26,331 nucleotides of DNA, taken from assembly GCA_003136335.1 (NCBI GenBank), contig PLEA01000286.1, positions 1-26,331 of the forward strand. Reading direction: 5' to 3'. Position numbers and translations under genes: made by a program. Positions 8,157 through 16,264 of this stretch are shown here, in pieces. The notes beneath the pieces were generated by a model. That model searched no databases and had not been told where the DNA came from. It saw nothing but the letters and a program-made list of their open reading frames with translations. Source of the DNA: Acidobacteriaceae bacterium (GTDB lineage: Bacteria > Acidobacteriota > Terriglobia > Terriglobales > SbA1). Position 1 is the stretch's first letter. Every line of letters starts with the position of its first letter.

Positions 8157-9509
8157 ATGAAGCAGCTAAAACCAGTCCTGTGGACCAAGGGCACGTTCCT
8201 GACGCCGCAGCATCTCCAGGTGCAGGATCGGTTCATCGAGGATGCGCTCAATTTTCGCCTGCAGGCGCTCAAGTTTTGTCCATGGGGGTTTCGCGAACTG
8301 GCGATCAATGCGGAACTGCTCGCCGAGGGACAATTTGCAGTCACGCGCGCGGCAGGCATTTTTCCCGATGGTCTGCTATTCGAGATTCCCGAAGCCGATC
8401 CGCCGCCTCCGTCTAAATCCCTGGAAGAATTCTTTGAGCCCGGGGCGAAGAGTCTGGACATTTACCTGGCGATTCCCGATTACCGCCAACGTGGCCTGAA
8501 TGTTTCCACCGGCAAAGATGGGGGCACGCGTTATCTGGCGGAAGTGACCGCTTTTCGCGACGAGAATACGGGCGCCAGCGAGAAGCCCATTCAGGTCGCG
8601 CGAAAGAATATGCGTCTGCTGGCGGACTCGGAGAACCGCGAAGGCTCCTCGGTGTTGCGGATCGCCAACGTGGAACGGACTGCTGCGGGCACGTTTCAAC
8701 TGAATCCCCGGTTCATTCCACCGCTGATCGAGATCGGCGCGAGCGAGTACCTGGTGGGATTGCTGCGTGGTTTGGTCGAACTGCTCTCCGCTCGTAGTAC
8801 GCAGCTTTCCGCCGGCCGGCGACAAAAAAATCAAAGCCTGGCGGATTTTACCGCCTCTGACATTGCGAACTTCTGGCTGCTTTACACGGTAAACTCCAAC
8901 TTCCCAGTATTTTCCCATCTCTACGAAAGCAAGATGGGCCATCCCGAGGAACTTTACTCCGCCTTGGTTGGGCTCGCAGGATCACTTACTACGTTTTCTC
9001 AAAAAATGCGGCCGCGCGATCTGCCGCTTTACGTGCATGATTCGCTCGGGCCGATTTTTTCCGAACTGGATGAGAAGTTGCGTTCGTTGCTGGAAACCGT
9101 TGTGCCCACCAACCTGGTGTCGCTCCCATTGAAGCTGGTGCAGAACTCGATTTATGCTACCGCCATCGACCACGATAAGTATCTTCAAAACACGCGCATG
9201 TACCTGGCGGTGAGCGCGGAGACCAGCGAAGAGACCATCATTCAGATAGTGCCGCAGCTGGTGAAGGTCTGTTCTGCGACCCACATTGATCATCTGGTGC
9301 GGCAGGCCTTGCCCGGAATTCAGCTCCGGCATCTGACGAGTCCACCCAGTGCGATCCCGGTAAAACTGAAGTATCAATATTTTGCTCTGAACCAGTCCGG
9401 GCCGGCATGGGAAGCCGTGAACCGCGCCCGCAACTTCGCGGCTTACGTTCCTGGGGAGCTTGCGAATCCCACGCTCGAATTGCTAATCCTCTTGCCGCAG
9501 TCGAGCTGA
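8157..9509 (+). CDS. tssK: T6SS baseplate protein TssK
   Basis: 450 aa, the usual TssK length. It connects the baseplate (TssEFG) to the membrane complex (TssJLM). The N-terminus KPVLWTKGTFLTPQHLQVQDRF is the hallmark of TssK (VasE/ImpJ, PF05936), which also ties it to phage receptor-binding proteins. The segments GIFPDGLLFEIP and DIYLAIP also fit. The C-terminal receptor-binding-like part includes MYLAVSAETSEE and KLKYQYFALNQSGPAWEAV. No clear Shine-Dalgarno sequence precedes ATG 8157, but the N-terminal match fixes the start. In most clusters tssL and tssM follow; here the next gene is convergent, so the membrane-complex genes must lie elsewhere. Confidence 0.95.
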   Translation: MKQLKPVLWTKGTFLTPQHLQVQDRFIEDALNFRLQALKFCPWGFRELAINAELLAEGQFAVTRAAGIFPDGLLFEIPEADPPPPSKSLEEFFEPGAKSLDIYLAIPDYRQRGLNVSTGKDGGTRYLAEVTAFRDENTGASEKPIQVARKNMRLLADSENREGSSVLRIANVERTAAGTFQLNPRFIPPLIEIGASEYLVGLLRGLVELLSARSTQLSAGRRQKNQSLADFTASDIANFWLLYTVNSNFPVFSHLYESKMGHPEELYSALVGLAGSLTTFSQKMRPRDLPLYVHDSLGPIFSELDEKLRSLLETVVPTNLVSLPLKLVQNSIYATAIDHDKYLQNTRMYLAVSAETSEETIIQIVPQLVKVCSATHIDHLVRQALPGIQLRHLTSPPSAIPVKLKYQYFALNQSGPAWEAVNRARNFAAYVPGELANPTLELLILLPQSS

Positions 9510-9531
9510 AGAATTTTTGATTGCTGATTTT

Positions 9532-9595
9532 TGATTGCTGATTGAAAAGCCATCACAGTCAGTGCTTTGAATTAACAATCAACAATCAGCAATCA
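9532..9595. repeat. 13-bp inverted repeat after tssK, within ATTGCTG-type repeats
   Basis: TGATTGCTGATTG (9532-9544) is the exact inverse of CAATCAGCAATCA (9583-9595), with a 38-base loop. A further TGATTGCTGATT copy lies just upstream (about 9518-9529). The region separates convergent tssK and the 9641-11200 gene and may act as a bidirectional terminator, though there is no GC-rich stem or clear U tract. Confidence 0.6.
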
Positions 9596-9640
9596 GCAGT
9601 TGCATTTCACCCCGAACTGCAAGTCGCGGCGCGCTTCGCC

Positions 9641-11200
9641 TCAGTGCTTAAGCACGAAGTAAAGCACCAGCAAAGCTGCAATAAAGAAAAGCACAGTAAG
9701 GGTCAGGATGAGCGGCCAATAAGAGACGGGCGGTTCCGGGAGCGCCACTTTAGGCGGCTTCGGCGGTGGCGGGACAGCCAGTTTAGGCAAAGCCGGCGCG
9801 GGTAGTTTAGGGATTGGCGGCGCGGCTAACTTTGGCAGTGCCGGCATGGAAGTCGCGGGAAAGCCGGGCGTCGCCGGCGCATCTGTGGACGTTTGCTTTT
9901 GTGCCCCTGCAGGAACGCCCGGAGCTTTCACAGAAATGATTCTTGTGTACGCGCCTGGCTCGCTTGGGGATTCCTGCCGGTTGAGTACCGGTTCGCCGGC
10001 GGGGCGATTGAACACGTTCGTGGCGCCCTCGGAAGCAGACCCAGCCAGCGGCGGCGCTGGCTGCTTCTCGATCACGGGATTTGGAAACGCTGGAACCGGG
10101 AAAACCGGCGGGACCGCGACCATGGGCGGTGTCGGCGCAGCATAGGGCGCCGGTTTTGGCGGGACGAAGGGATCGTTCGAAGGCGCCGGAAAGACAGCCG
10201 AGTCGCCGGACAGGGATCCCGGCAACCCGCTCGAGGAGGGTGCTGCAGTGCCGGATGTTCGCGGCGCGATATCCGGATTCTTAAACCAACCTGTGAATCC
10301 CGTGCCTGCAGGTTCATTTCCTGCCACTCCCGAGCCGCGGATTGGTTCTTCCGATGGCGGCGCGAGTGGCGTGCTGAACATAGCCGTAAAGTCTCCAACG
10401 CTTTTTCGTGGAGGCTCCGTCGGTGGCGGCGATACGGCAGGAATCTCCGACGGCCCCTCTACGCGGAATGGCCCCTGAAAAAAACTCGTAAACTCGCCCG
10501 GCCTGGGACCGTCCTTGGTCGTGGGCGCGTTCGGCTCCGAAGGGAAGTTCCGCGGCGAGAAGGTGGAGCTAAACGAATTTGGGGAACTGCTGATACTCGG
10601 TTCAGCTTTTGGAGGGCCTGAAATCCGTGGAGTGACCGCCTCCCAATCAGGCGCCGCACGAACTCCAGACCGTTCCGCCGCGGACTTGACGTTTGGCAGA
10701 GGCGGGGCAGGCTGCTCGGTTGGTCTCGAGGGCACGCTGGGGGCGCCCGGTGTTGCCTGCGGGCCAAAATCCCGGAACAATTCAGTTACCCCACCGGGGG
10801 CTGGCGCAGGTACCTTGGAGGTCAGGTCCGCCGTTGGAGCTTCGCTCTGCGGAGTCGGCTTGACAGCCGGCGCTGGAATTTCCTGGGTATCGCCGGCCTG
10901 AGCCTTATACAGCTGCACCCAACCCTGCAGCGCAGCCTCGTCCGGCATTTTAGTAACTAGATAGGCATAGAGCGTGCCACCGTAGCGGCCAGTTTCCAGC
11001 ACGAGCCCAGCGGGTTCTGGCGCGATCCGCCGAAACGTTTCGAGAACCCATTGCACTGTTGGTTGGTTCGACTCCTGGGGATCACAATGCAAAATGTGCA
11101 CGAGAACCCGTTGACCTCTCACTTTGTCATTGGCCACAAAAGTTTCCACGCCACCGGTGGTAAGCGATTCCAGTAACTCGTATTTTTCCCCGAATTTCAT
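9641..11200 (-). CDS. tail-anchored proline-rich protein with a kinase N-lobe-like start and repeated GxxTxxF motifs
   Basis: 519 aa. Residues 1-95 (FGEKYELLESLTTGGVETFV...RVLVHIL) look like a degenerate protein-kinase N-lobe or a related small domain: the Gly-rich loop is eroded, no catalytic Lys/HRD/DFG is present, and no C-lobe follows. Residues 105-490 are low-complexity Pro/Ala/Ser. Within them a short motif recurs: GGVTELF (136), GEFTSFF (235), GDFTAMF (269), TGFTGWF (300) and GATNVF (392). PKL repeats lie at 453-483. The C-terminus is one membrane helix (about 495-516) ending in LKH, so it is probably a tail-anchored protein with a cytoplasmic body. The SD GAGAGGA precedes the ATG. The motif is shared with the kinase at 13534-15291. 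Function unknown; scaffold is a guess. Confidence 0.75.
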   Translation of the reverse strand: MKFGEKYELLESLTTGGVETFVANDKVRGQRVLVHILHCDPQESNQPTVQWVLETFRRIAPEPAGLVLETGRYGGTLYAYLVTKMPDEAALQGWVQLYKAQAGDTQEIPAPAVKPTPQSEAPTADLTSKVPAPAPGGVTELFRDFGPQATPGAPSVPSRPTEQPAPPLPNVKSAAERSGVRAAPDWEAVTPRISGPPKAEPSISSSPNSFSSTFSPRNFPSEPNAPTTKDGPRPGEFTSFFQGPFRVEGPSEIPAVSPPPTEPPRKSVGDFTAMFSTPLAPPSEEPIRGSGVAGNEPAGTGFTGWFKNPDIAPRTSGTAAPSSSGLPGSLSGDSAVFPAPSNDPFVPPKPAPYAAPTPPMVAVPPVFPVPAFPNPVIEKQPAPPLAGSASEGATNVFNRPAGEPVLNRQESPSEPGAYTRIISVKAPGVPAGAQKQTSTDAPATPGFPATSMPALPKLAAPPIPKLPAPALPKLAVPPPPKPPKVALPEPPVSYWPLILTLTVLFFIAALLVLYFVLKH

Positions 11201-11830
11201 TCTTCGTTCGCAATTCCTCTCAGAATTCCCTCAGAATCAACCGATGAAGGCTTTTCCGCTGTGGCCGTTCGACTGCGGTCAGAGCCCCCTTAAAGAGGCG
11301 CTCATTCGCTGCCTCGCCCGATGAATCCCTCCGCCTTGAGGCAGGATTATACCGCGTCGTGGTCAGGGCAATCGGGACAAATGCAAAGATCCGAATGCAA
11401 GGCAGCAGCTACCACGGGGATGGCCCCAGGCAGGCAGAAAAGCTTGGGCCGCGAGTGAGCTTGACATCGTGGCTCCTCTGGAGGTTCCTGACCGCACGCT
11501 GTCGGGGGGCAAGAGAGTTCTCGGTCAAGGCGGGATTTTTCTTGACTTGATGGGTCGCCGGGATCAAAATTGCCAACGCTCCCCCATCGTTAGTCGGCGA
11601 CATGGGTCCGACGGCTCGGCTCATGAGTTCTAAAGCAATCTTCGGATTTTTCTCAGCTAGCCGTTGAATTGCGGAATCTGACCGCGTTCGCAAGCTCTAA
11701 TGTGTGGTCGCGCACCCGAGACCATGTATGCGGGCCGGGTAAAGTTCTGTGAGCTGAAACTTTTCTGTTGGTGAGTCACAATTAAACAGGATTTAGTCGC
11801 CAAGAGTGCGCGACGAATTAGGAGTGCGCG
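11201..11830. other. 630-bp intergenic region between divergent genes
   Basis: It separates the minus-strand proline-rich gene from the plus-strand Gly/Tyr-rich gene. A TTGACT...CAAAAT pair with a 17-base spacer (11542-11570) is a weak plus-strand promoter candidate. A 94-codon minus-strand ORF (11409-11693) has no recognisable motif or clear ribosome site and I do not call it. Apart from the direct repeat listed separately, I see nothing else. Confidence 0.4.
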
Positions 11831-11831
11831 A
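11804..11831 (+). repeat. 10-bp direct repeat overlapping a start codon
   Basis: GAGTGCGCGA occurs at 11804-11813 and again at 11822-11831, 18 bases apart. The second copy spans the AGGAG ribosome site and the A of the start ATG of the 11831 gene. It may be chance, duplication or an operator. Confidence 0.4.
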
Positions 11832-13426
11832 TGAATATTGTCTCGAAGAGTGAAGAGATTCTGCAAAAATCGGTAGTGCTTGTGCTGTTGCTAGTCGGAT
11901 CACTCGTTGGATCAAGCGCAGCACAACAGAAGCCAAAGACGCCCCCGGCGCCAAAACCCGCCGCGCCAAAAGCCGCGCCCAAGGCTAGTACCCCCGCGCA
12001 TCCTGCGACGAGCAAGCTGTCGACCGGAACTCACTCGTCCACCACGGGTGCCAAGACTGGAACTACAAGGCCCGGCACGACTACAGGCAAAACCGGTACC
12101 GGAACTGTGAACAAGAATGGAACACGCACCGTGGGAAAGACTGGCCCGGCGACGGGTAGGCCGGGCGGCAATATGGGGAAGGGCGGGAACGGAAATGTGG
12201 CAAAGAGCGGGAACCGGCCTGCTCCAGGAAGACAGGTGTCACTCAGAGGCGGCGGAACGGCGAACATCCGTCCGAACGGACAGATCCGTTCCATCAACCG
12301 GAATGGCATGCACATCGAACACGGCCTCAACGGAAGCCGGAGGATCGAGAGCACGCATAATGGGGCACGTATCGTAACCACTGGCAGGAACTCTGGCTAC
12401 GTACAGCGCGCTTACGTCACGCGCGGCGGGCGCAGCTATGTTTCGCGGACCACCATCATCAATCACCGGGCGTACAGCCACGTCTACCGGTCCTACTCTT
12501 ATCGAGGCCACAGCTATTACGGTTACCATCCTGCGTATTACTACCGGCCCGGGTATTACGGGTGGGCATACAATCCTTGGCCAGCACCGGTTTACTACGG
12601 ATGGGGCTGGGGTGGCTCCCCCTGGTACGGATATTACGGCGGATACTTTGCGCCCTACCCTGTGTATCCCTCGGCTGCGTTCTGGCTGACGGACTACTTG
12701 ATTTCCGCAAACTTACAAGCGGCGTACCAGGCTCGGCAGGCAGCGAACGCCGCCGCCGCGAACGATGCCTCCGCAAGCAATGCTCCGGCTGAGCAACCGC
12801 AGCCCGGTGAGGGCAATGATGCCCAGGCAGCCAATTCTGGGACTGTAGCTCTCACCCCGGAGGTTAAGGCAGCGATTGCGGAAGAAGTGAAAGCGCAGCT
12901 CGCCGCCGAACAGGCCGCCGCGCAACCGGCCCCGGCCTCCTCGGATGCACAGCAGGCGTCCGCGACCAGTGAAGAAGTACCGGCCGCTCTCGATCCTGCG
13001 AGACGAACGTTCGTCGTGGCCAGCGATCTTGCGGTGACGGGCGACGGGCAGGAATGCCAGCTGACTGCCGGCGACGTCATCACGCGGATTTCCGACACTC
13101 CGGACGACGACAACAAGGTGAACGTGAGTGTTTCCGCCGGTAAAAAGACGGATTGCGCGCCGGGCAAACAAGTAGCTGTCGGGGTCGATGACCTGCAAGA
13201 AATGCACAACCACTTCCAGGAGCAGCTCGACAATGGGATGAAGGACTTGGCCTCCAAACAGGGGTCGAGCGGTCTGCCGAAAGCTCCCGATACTACTACC
13301 GTCGCTTCCGACGTTCCGCCCCCGCCTCCGGACGCCAGCGCCGAGAAGGCCCTGCAAGATCAGCAGGCCGCTGCCGACCAAACGGAAGCTCAAGTCGTGA
13401 AAGAGGCGTTCAGTCAGGGATCTTGA
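11831..13426 (+). CDS. secreted Gly/Tyr-rich (YXWGXW-like) protein
   Basis: 531 aa. A signal peptide (SVVLVLLLVGSLVGSSAAQQ) is followed by a Pro/Ala/Lys stretch (about 33-55) and a Thr/Gly/Lys-rich zone (about 60-135). A moderately conserved basic region (VSLRGGGTANIRPNGQ, HNGARIV, YVQRAYVTRGGRSYVSRT) leads to a Tyr/Trp/Gly-rich run (about 210-290) with YYGWAYNPWPAPVYYGWGW. The C-terminal half has LTPEVKAAIAEEVKAQLAAE, then a small domain (about 390-450, FVVASDLAVT...CQLTAGDVITRI...CAPGKQVAVGVDDLQEM) that looks like an SH3- or PDZ-like beta fold, and an acidic Pro tail. I recall similar proteins in Acidobacteria and Myxobacteria, all of unknown function. A cell-surface or matrix role is a guess. 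AGGAG lies 7 bases before the ATG. Confidence 0.82.
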   Translation: MNIVSKSEEILQKSVVLVLLLVGSLVGSSAAQQKPKTPPAPKPAAPKAAPKASTPAHPATSKLSTGTHSSTTGAKTGTTRPGTTTGKTGTGTVNKNGTRTVGKTGPATGRPGGNMGKGGNGNVAKSGNRPAPGRQVSLRGGGTANIRPNGQIRSINRNGMHIEHGLNGSRRIESTHNGARIVTTGRNSGYVQRAYVTRGGRSYVSRTTIINHRAYSHVYRSYSYRGHSYYGYHPAYYYRPGYYGWAYNPWPAPVYYGWGWGGSPWYGYYGGYFAPYPVYPSAAFWLTDYLISANLQAAYQARQAANAAAANDASASNAPAEQPQPGEGNDAQAANSGTVALTPEVKAAIAEEVKAQLAAEQAAAQPAPASSDAQQASATSEEVPAALDPARRTFVVASDLAVTGDGQECQLTAGDVITRISDTPDDDNKVNVSVSAGKKTDCAPGKQVAVGVDDLQEMHNHFQEQLDNGMKDLASKQGSSGLPKAPDTTTVASDVPPPPPDASAEKALQDQQAAADQTEAQVVKEAFSQGS

Positions 13427-13533
13427 CCGTATTGGGGACGACAGACTTTGGCAATACTAATTTACGAATGAGCGGGGGGATAGCAAAGGACAAGGGTTGT
13501 GACGTGTCCCAGTTGCGGTGATGTTTGTCAGGT

Positions 13534-15291
13534 TTATCGGCGCTTTCTAAGAAGTTCCTCTTCAGCCTTCTGTGCGCGCTGCGCCCGGTCCAGCAGTTCT
13601 TGAGCGCCTTTGTTGCTGGGATCCGCTGCCGCTTTACGGAAGCAATCGATGGCAGCGGAATACTCTCCGGAATCCAGAAATGCAGTGCCTTTACTGATGA
13701 GGGATTCAGCAGAATCGGTCGCAACCCCGCTCTTAACCCCTGCCGGAATTACAACGGGAATCACCTCGACTCGATTGATCACGTGAGTAACGTCGGGAAC
13801 GGAAGCGGCCAGATCCCCTGCTGCCACGAAGTCTTCTCGACTCGGAACTTTGCCGTCGAGGGTCACTCCGCGAGTGTCGGATACGAACACTCTGAGTGCG
13901 GCTTGGCGGAGAGTTGGCGATGGAGCGGTATTCAGCTTCTCAGTGACTGCACTTTGGATTCTTATCAGCCGCAGCGATTGATATTTCAGATATCCGACAC
14001 CCGCAACCAGTACCGCTGCCAAACCGAGAACCCCAAGGATCAGGAAGTGCTTCAGCCGGAAGGTTCGCGGCTGGAGAAACAAATGCTGCGCGGCGCTCTT
14101 CACGAGCACGGAGTCCGCGGGCGGAGTGGTGGTGCCTACGCTGCGCGCCAACGAAGGCTGGGCTGTACCGGGCGAGGCCACGGAAAGCGGTGAAGTGATT
14201 CTGCTCGGCGCAGCAGACGGCCCGGTTTTGGTTGGAACCGGTGAAGCCTGCGAGCTACGGAACAAAGAAGTGGCACCGACGTTCGCGATCGGGTCGTTCG
14301 CCAACTGGTTGTCCGGCGCCGAGTCGTTCGCGACTTCGCTCGCCACTTCATTCAACGCAGCGACAAATTCCTCCGCGGTCTGGAATCGTTGCTCCCGCGA
14401 TTTGTCAATCGCCTTCAGAATCACCCGAGACAGGGACTCCGGAATGTGTAACTCCGGAACAACTTCGTGCGGCGATCGCACAGTCCCTTCCATGTGCTGC
14501 ATCATCAGGGAATAAATTGTGTCCCCTTCAAATGGCAACTGCGCCGTCACCATCTGATAAAGCACTACGCCCAGCGAATAAAGATCAGTGCGGCCGTCAA
14601 TCTCCTCACCCGCCTTTTTCCCCATGAACTGCTCCGGGGACATGTAGAGCGGCGTGCCCACCACCATGCCCGTCATGGTCATTCCCGGATTGGCGTCACC
14701 GGCGACTTCCCGAAGTTTCGCGATCCCGAAGTCGAGAACCTTGGCGGTTTCCTGACCCTGCTCATCGGTGGTCAGGAGGATGTTGCCGGGTTTGATATCC
14801 CGGTGCACGACCCCCAGCTTGTGTGCCACCCCGAGTGCCCGCGCCACTTGCGTCGTAATGCGAACCGCCCGCGGAACGCGGAACGGCCCTTCTTCCTGAA
14901 GAATCTCGCCAATATTCTTGCCCTCCACCAGTTCCATCACAATGAAGGGGCGGCCGTCCTCGGTGTAGTCGAAATCGTCCACTCGGACGGCATTCGGATG
15001 CCGGAGTTTGCGGGTCACCACCGCTTCCTTCTGAAAGCGTTGCAGGAAGTTCGCATCCCCGGCAATAGTGTCGCTGACAATCTTGATCGCACATACCTCG
15101 TTAAACGTGAGGTGCTTCGCGCGGTAGACAACGCCCATGCCGCCAACCCCGATCCGATCCAGAATCTCGTACTTGTTGCGAATGATCATCCCCGGCTGAA
15201 GTTCGTGCGCGCTTTGCAGACCAGTCTGATCCGCGGGACAGACGTTATAGTCGGCCGGATAGGTTTTATGACATGTGGAGCAGTATTTCAT
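13534..15291 (-). CDS. membrane-anchored Ser/Thr protein kinase with zinc-ribbon, BON and TPR parts
   Basis: 585 aa from ATG 15291. The ORF runs upstream to 15465, but homologous kinases start with this zinc-ribbon-like MKYCSTCHKTYPADYNVCPAD. The order is zinc ribbon (1-25), then a kinase domain (41-315), a Pro/Ser linker (316-412), a membrane helix (about 415-435), a BON domain (445-510, with GVTLDGKVPSREDF and DVTHVINRVEVIPV) and a TPR-like hairpin (527-575). The kinase domain is complete: GVGGMGVV (48-55), Lys70, Glu89, HRDIKPGN (163-170), DFG (187) and GTPLYMSPEQ. The kinase should therefore be active and cytoplasmic, with the BON/TPR part outside the membrane. The linker carries GATSLF (339-344), close to the motif repeated in the 9641-11200 protein. 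Substrates are unknown. Confidence 0.93.
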   Translation of the reverse strand: MKYCSTCHKTYPADYNVCPADQTGLQSAHELQPGMIIRNKYEILDRIGVGGMGVVYRAKHLTFNEVCAIKIVSDTIAGDANFLQRFQKEAVVTRKLRHPNAVRVDDFDYTEDGRPFIVMELVEGKNIGEILQEEGPFRVPRAVRITTQVARALGVAHKLGVVHRDIKPGNILLTTDEQGQETAKVLDFGIAKLREVAGDANPGMTMTGMVVGTPLYMSPEQFMGKKAGEEIDGRTDLYSLGVVLYQMVTAQLPFEGDTIYSLMMQHMEGTVRSPHEVVPELHIPESLSRVILKAIDKSREQRFQTAEEFVAALNEVASEVANDSAPDNQLANDPIANVGATSLFRSSQASPVPTKTGPSAAPSRITSPLSVASPGTAQPSLARSVGTTTPPADSVLVKSAAQHLFLQPRTFRLKHFLILGVLGLAAVLVAGVGYLKYQSLRLIRIQSAVTEKLNTAPSPTLRQAALRVFVSDTRGVTLDGKVPSREDFVAAGDLAASVPDVTHVINRVEVIPVVIPAGVKSGVATDSAESLISKGTAFLDSGEYSAAIDCFRKAAADPSNKGAQELLDRAQRAQKAEEELLRKRR

Positions 15292-15465
15292 TGCCTCACG
15301 CCCATCGGCCAGAAATCGGGGAATCCAGGCTGGCCGGCAAAAGTTGCCTAGCAGGGAATGCTCAGGCAGAAACGTTGAACTGTCAAGGTCCTCCCCATCC
15401 TGTTCTTTCAAGGAACCGCGATTTTGGGTCACTCTACTGATGTGAAGGATTGTTCCAGGCCGCAA

Positions 15466-15494
15466 TTGACTTCGGCCGTGCGCCTCCTTAAAAT
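15466..15494 (+). promoter_or_regulatory. sigma70-type promoter for the Sel1 gene
   Basis: TTGACT (15466-15471) and TAAAAT (15489-15494) with an exact 17-base spacer. Transcription would begin near 15501, giving a leader of about 43 bases before ATG 15544. Confidence 0.6.
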
Positions 15495-15509
15495 CGGCGG
15501 CCAGTGATG

Positions 15510-15532
15510 ATCCTGCCCAGCGATGGCAGGAT
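15510..15532 (+). promoter_or_regulatory. leader hairpin covering the likely ribosome site
   Basis: ATCCTGCC (15510-15517) pairs perfectly with GGCAGGAT (15525-15532) across a 7-base loop. The only SD-like bases before ATG 15544 (AGGA, 15528-15531) are inside the 3' arm, so the hairpin could limit translation. Confidence 0.45.
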
Positions 15533-15543
15533 GATTCTCTCTT

Positions 15544-16203
15544 ATGATCTCCCGCCTCCGATTGATCTGGCTGGTCGCATTTTGCGCGATCACTATAGCG
15601 TCCGTTTCAGCTCAGAGTCAGAATCTCGATGACATCCGGCACAAAGCCGAAGCGGGAGATGCTAACGCCCAATTCCATTTGGCTCAGGCGTACATCGAAG
15701 GCAAAGACATCGCAAAGGATCCAGCGCAAGGACTTGCATGGCTACGAAAATCTGCAGATCAAGGCTATTTCGGCGCTGAGTATGCGTTGGCCTACATGTA
15801 TCTGAACGGGGCGGAGAAACTCCAGAAAGATCAGCATGAAGCAGCGAAATGGTTTCTGAAAGCCGCAAAGCAGCAAAATAAGGCTGCTCAAGATAAGTTG
15901 GCGGCCATGTTTGCCCAGGGATTGATATCGGAGCAGGAAGCAAACTGGCGCGCCGGTCCAAAGGCGTCCCCAACGGTGGCCCGAGTGCCGAAGGAGGCAA
16001 AAAAAGGAAAGGCAGCGCCCTTCTCCTTCGGCGAGGTCGAAACTGGACTCGCGGGCGGGATTACAAGCAAGCGCATGACAACGCTTGTTCAGAAATTCGG
16101 TGTGGATTTCAACTTGAGCCCGGTCACACGAAAGCGCCTGGCAAATGAAGGCGCGGACGATAATTTGCTGACTACAATCTCGGCCTCCAGCCGGTCTCTC
16201 TGA
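15544..16203 (+). CDS. exported Sel1-repeat protein
   Basis: 219 aa. A signal peptide (LRLIWLVAFCAITIASVSAQ) is followed by Sel1-like repeats: HKAEAGDANAQFHLAQAYIEG (about 32-52), then GLAWLRKSADQGYFGAEYALAYMYLNG and AAKWFLKAAKQQNKAAQDKLAAMFAQG, together about 32-125. A basic linker comes next, then a C-terminal module (about 160-218, VETGLAGGITSKRMTTLVQKFGVDFNLSPVTRKRLANEG). I recall this last module as a small helical domain attached to diverse Acidobacteria proteins. Sel1 repeats mediate protein-protein contacts, so a periplasmic scaffold is likely. It is divergent from the kinase gene, with about 250 bp between their starts. Confidence 0.85.
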   Translation: MISRLRLIWLVAFCAITIASVSAQSQNLDDIRHKAEAGDANAQFHLAQAYIEGKDIAKDPAQGLAWLRKSADQGYFGAEYALAYMYLNGAEKLQKDQHEAAKWFLKAAKQQNKAAQDKLAAMFAQGLISEQEANWRAGPKASPTVARVPKEAKKGKAAPFSFGEVETGLAGGITSKRMTTLVQKFGVDFNLSPVTRKRLANEGADDNLLTTISASSRSL

Positions 16204-16264
16204 TCGTGTCGTTCGACGACAAAAAATTCCCAATATCTGCTTAATCCGCCGGAATAGCTCGCCG

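Noticed and set aside
9641..11200. calling the proline-rich protein an active kinase
   Set aside because: Only a degenerate N-lobe-like start exists; no catalytic Lys, HRD or DFG motif is present.
11542..11570. TTGACT-17-CAAAAT promoter-like pair
   Set aside because: The -10 is weak and the site is about 260 bp from the next start; not enough to call.
11409..11693. 94-codon minus-strand ORF in the intergenic region
   Set aside because: No ribosome site, recognisable motif or supporting neighbour; possibly spurious or a decayed remnant.
14467..15351. 294-codon plus-strand ORF opposite the kinase gene
   Set aside because: It is the antisense shadow of the intact kinase catalytic domain.
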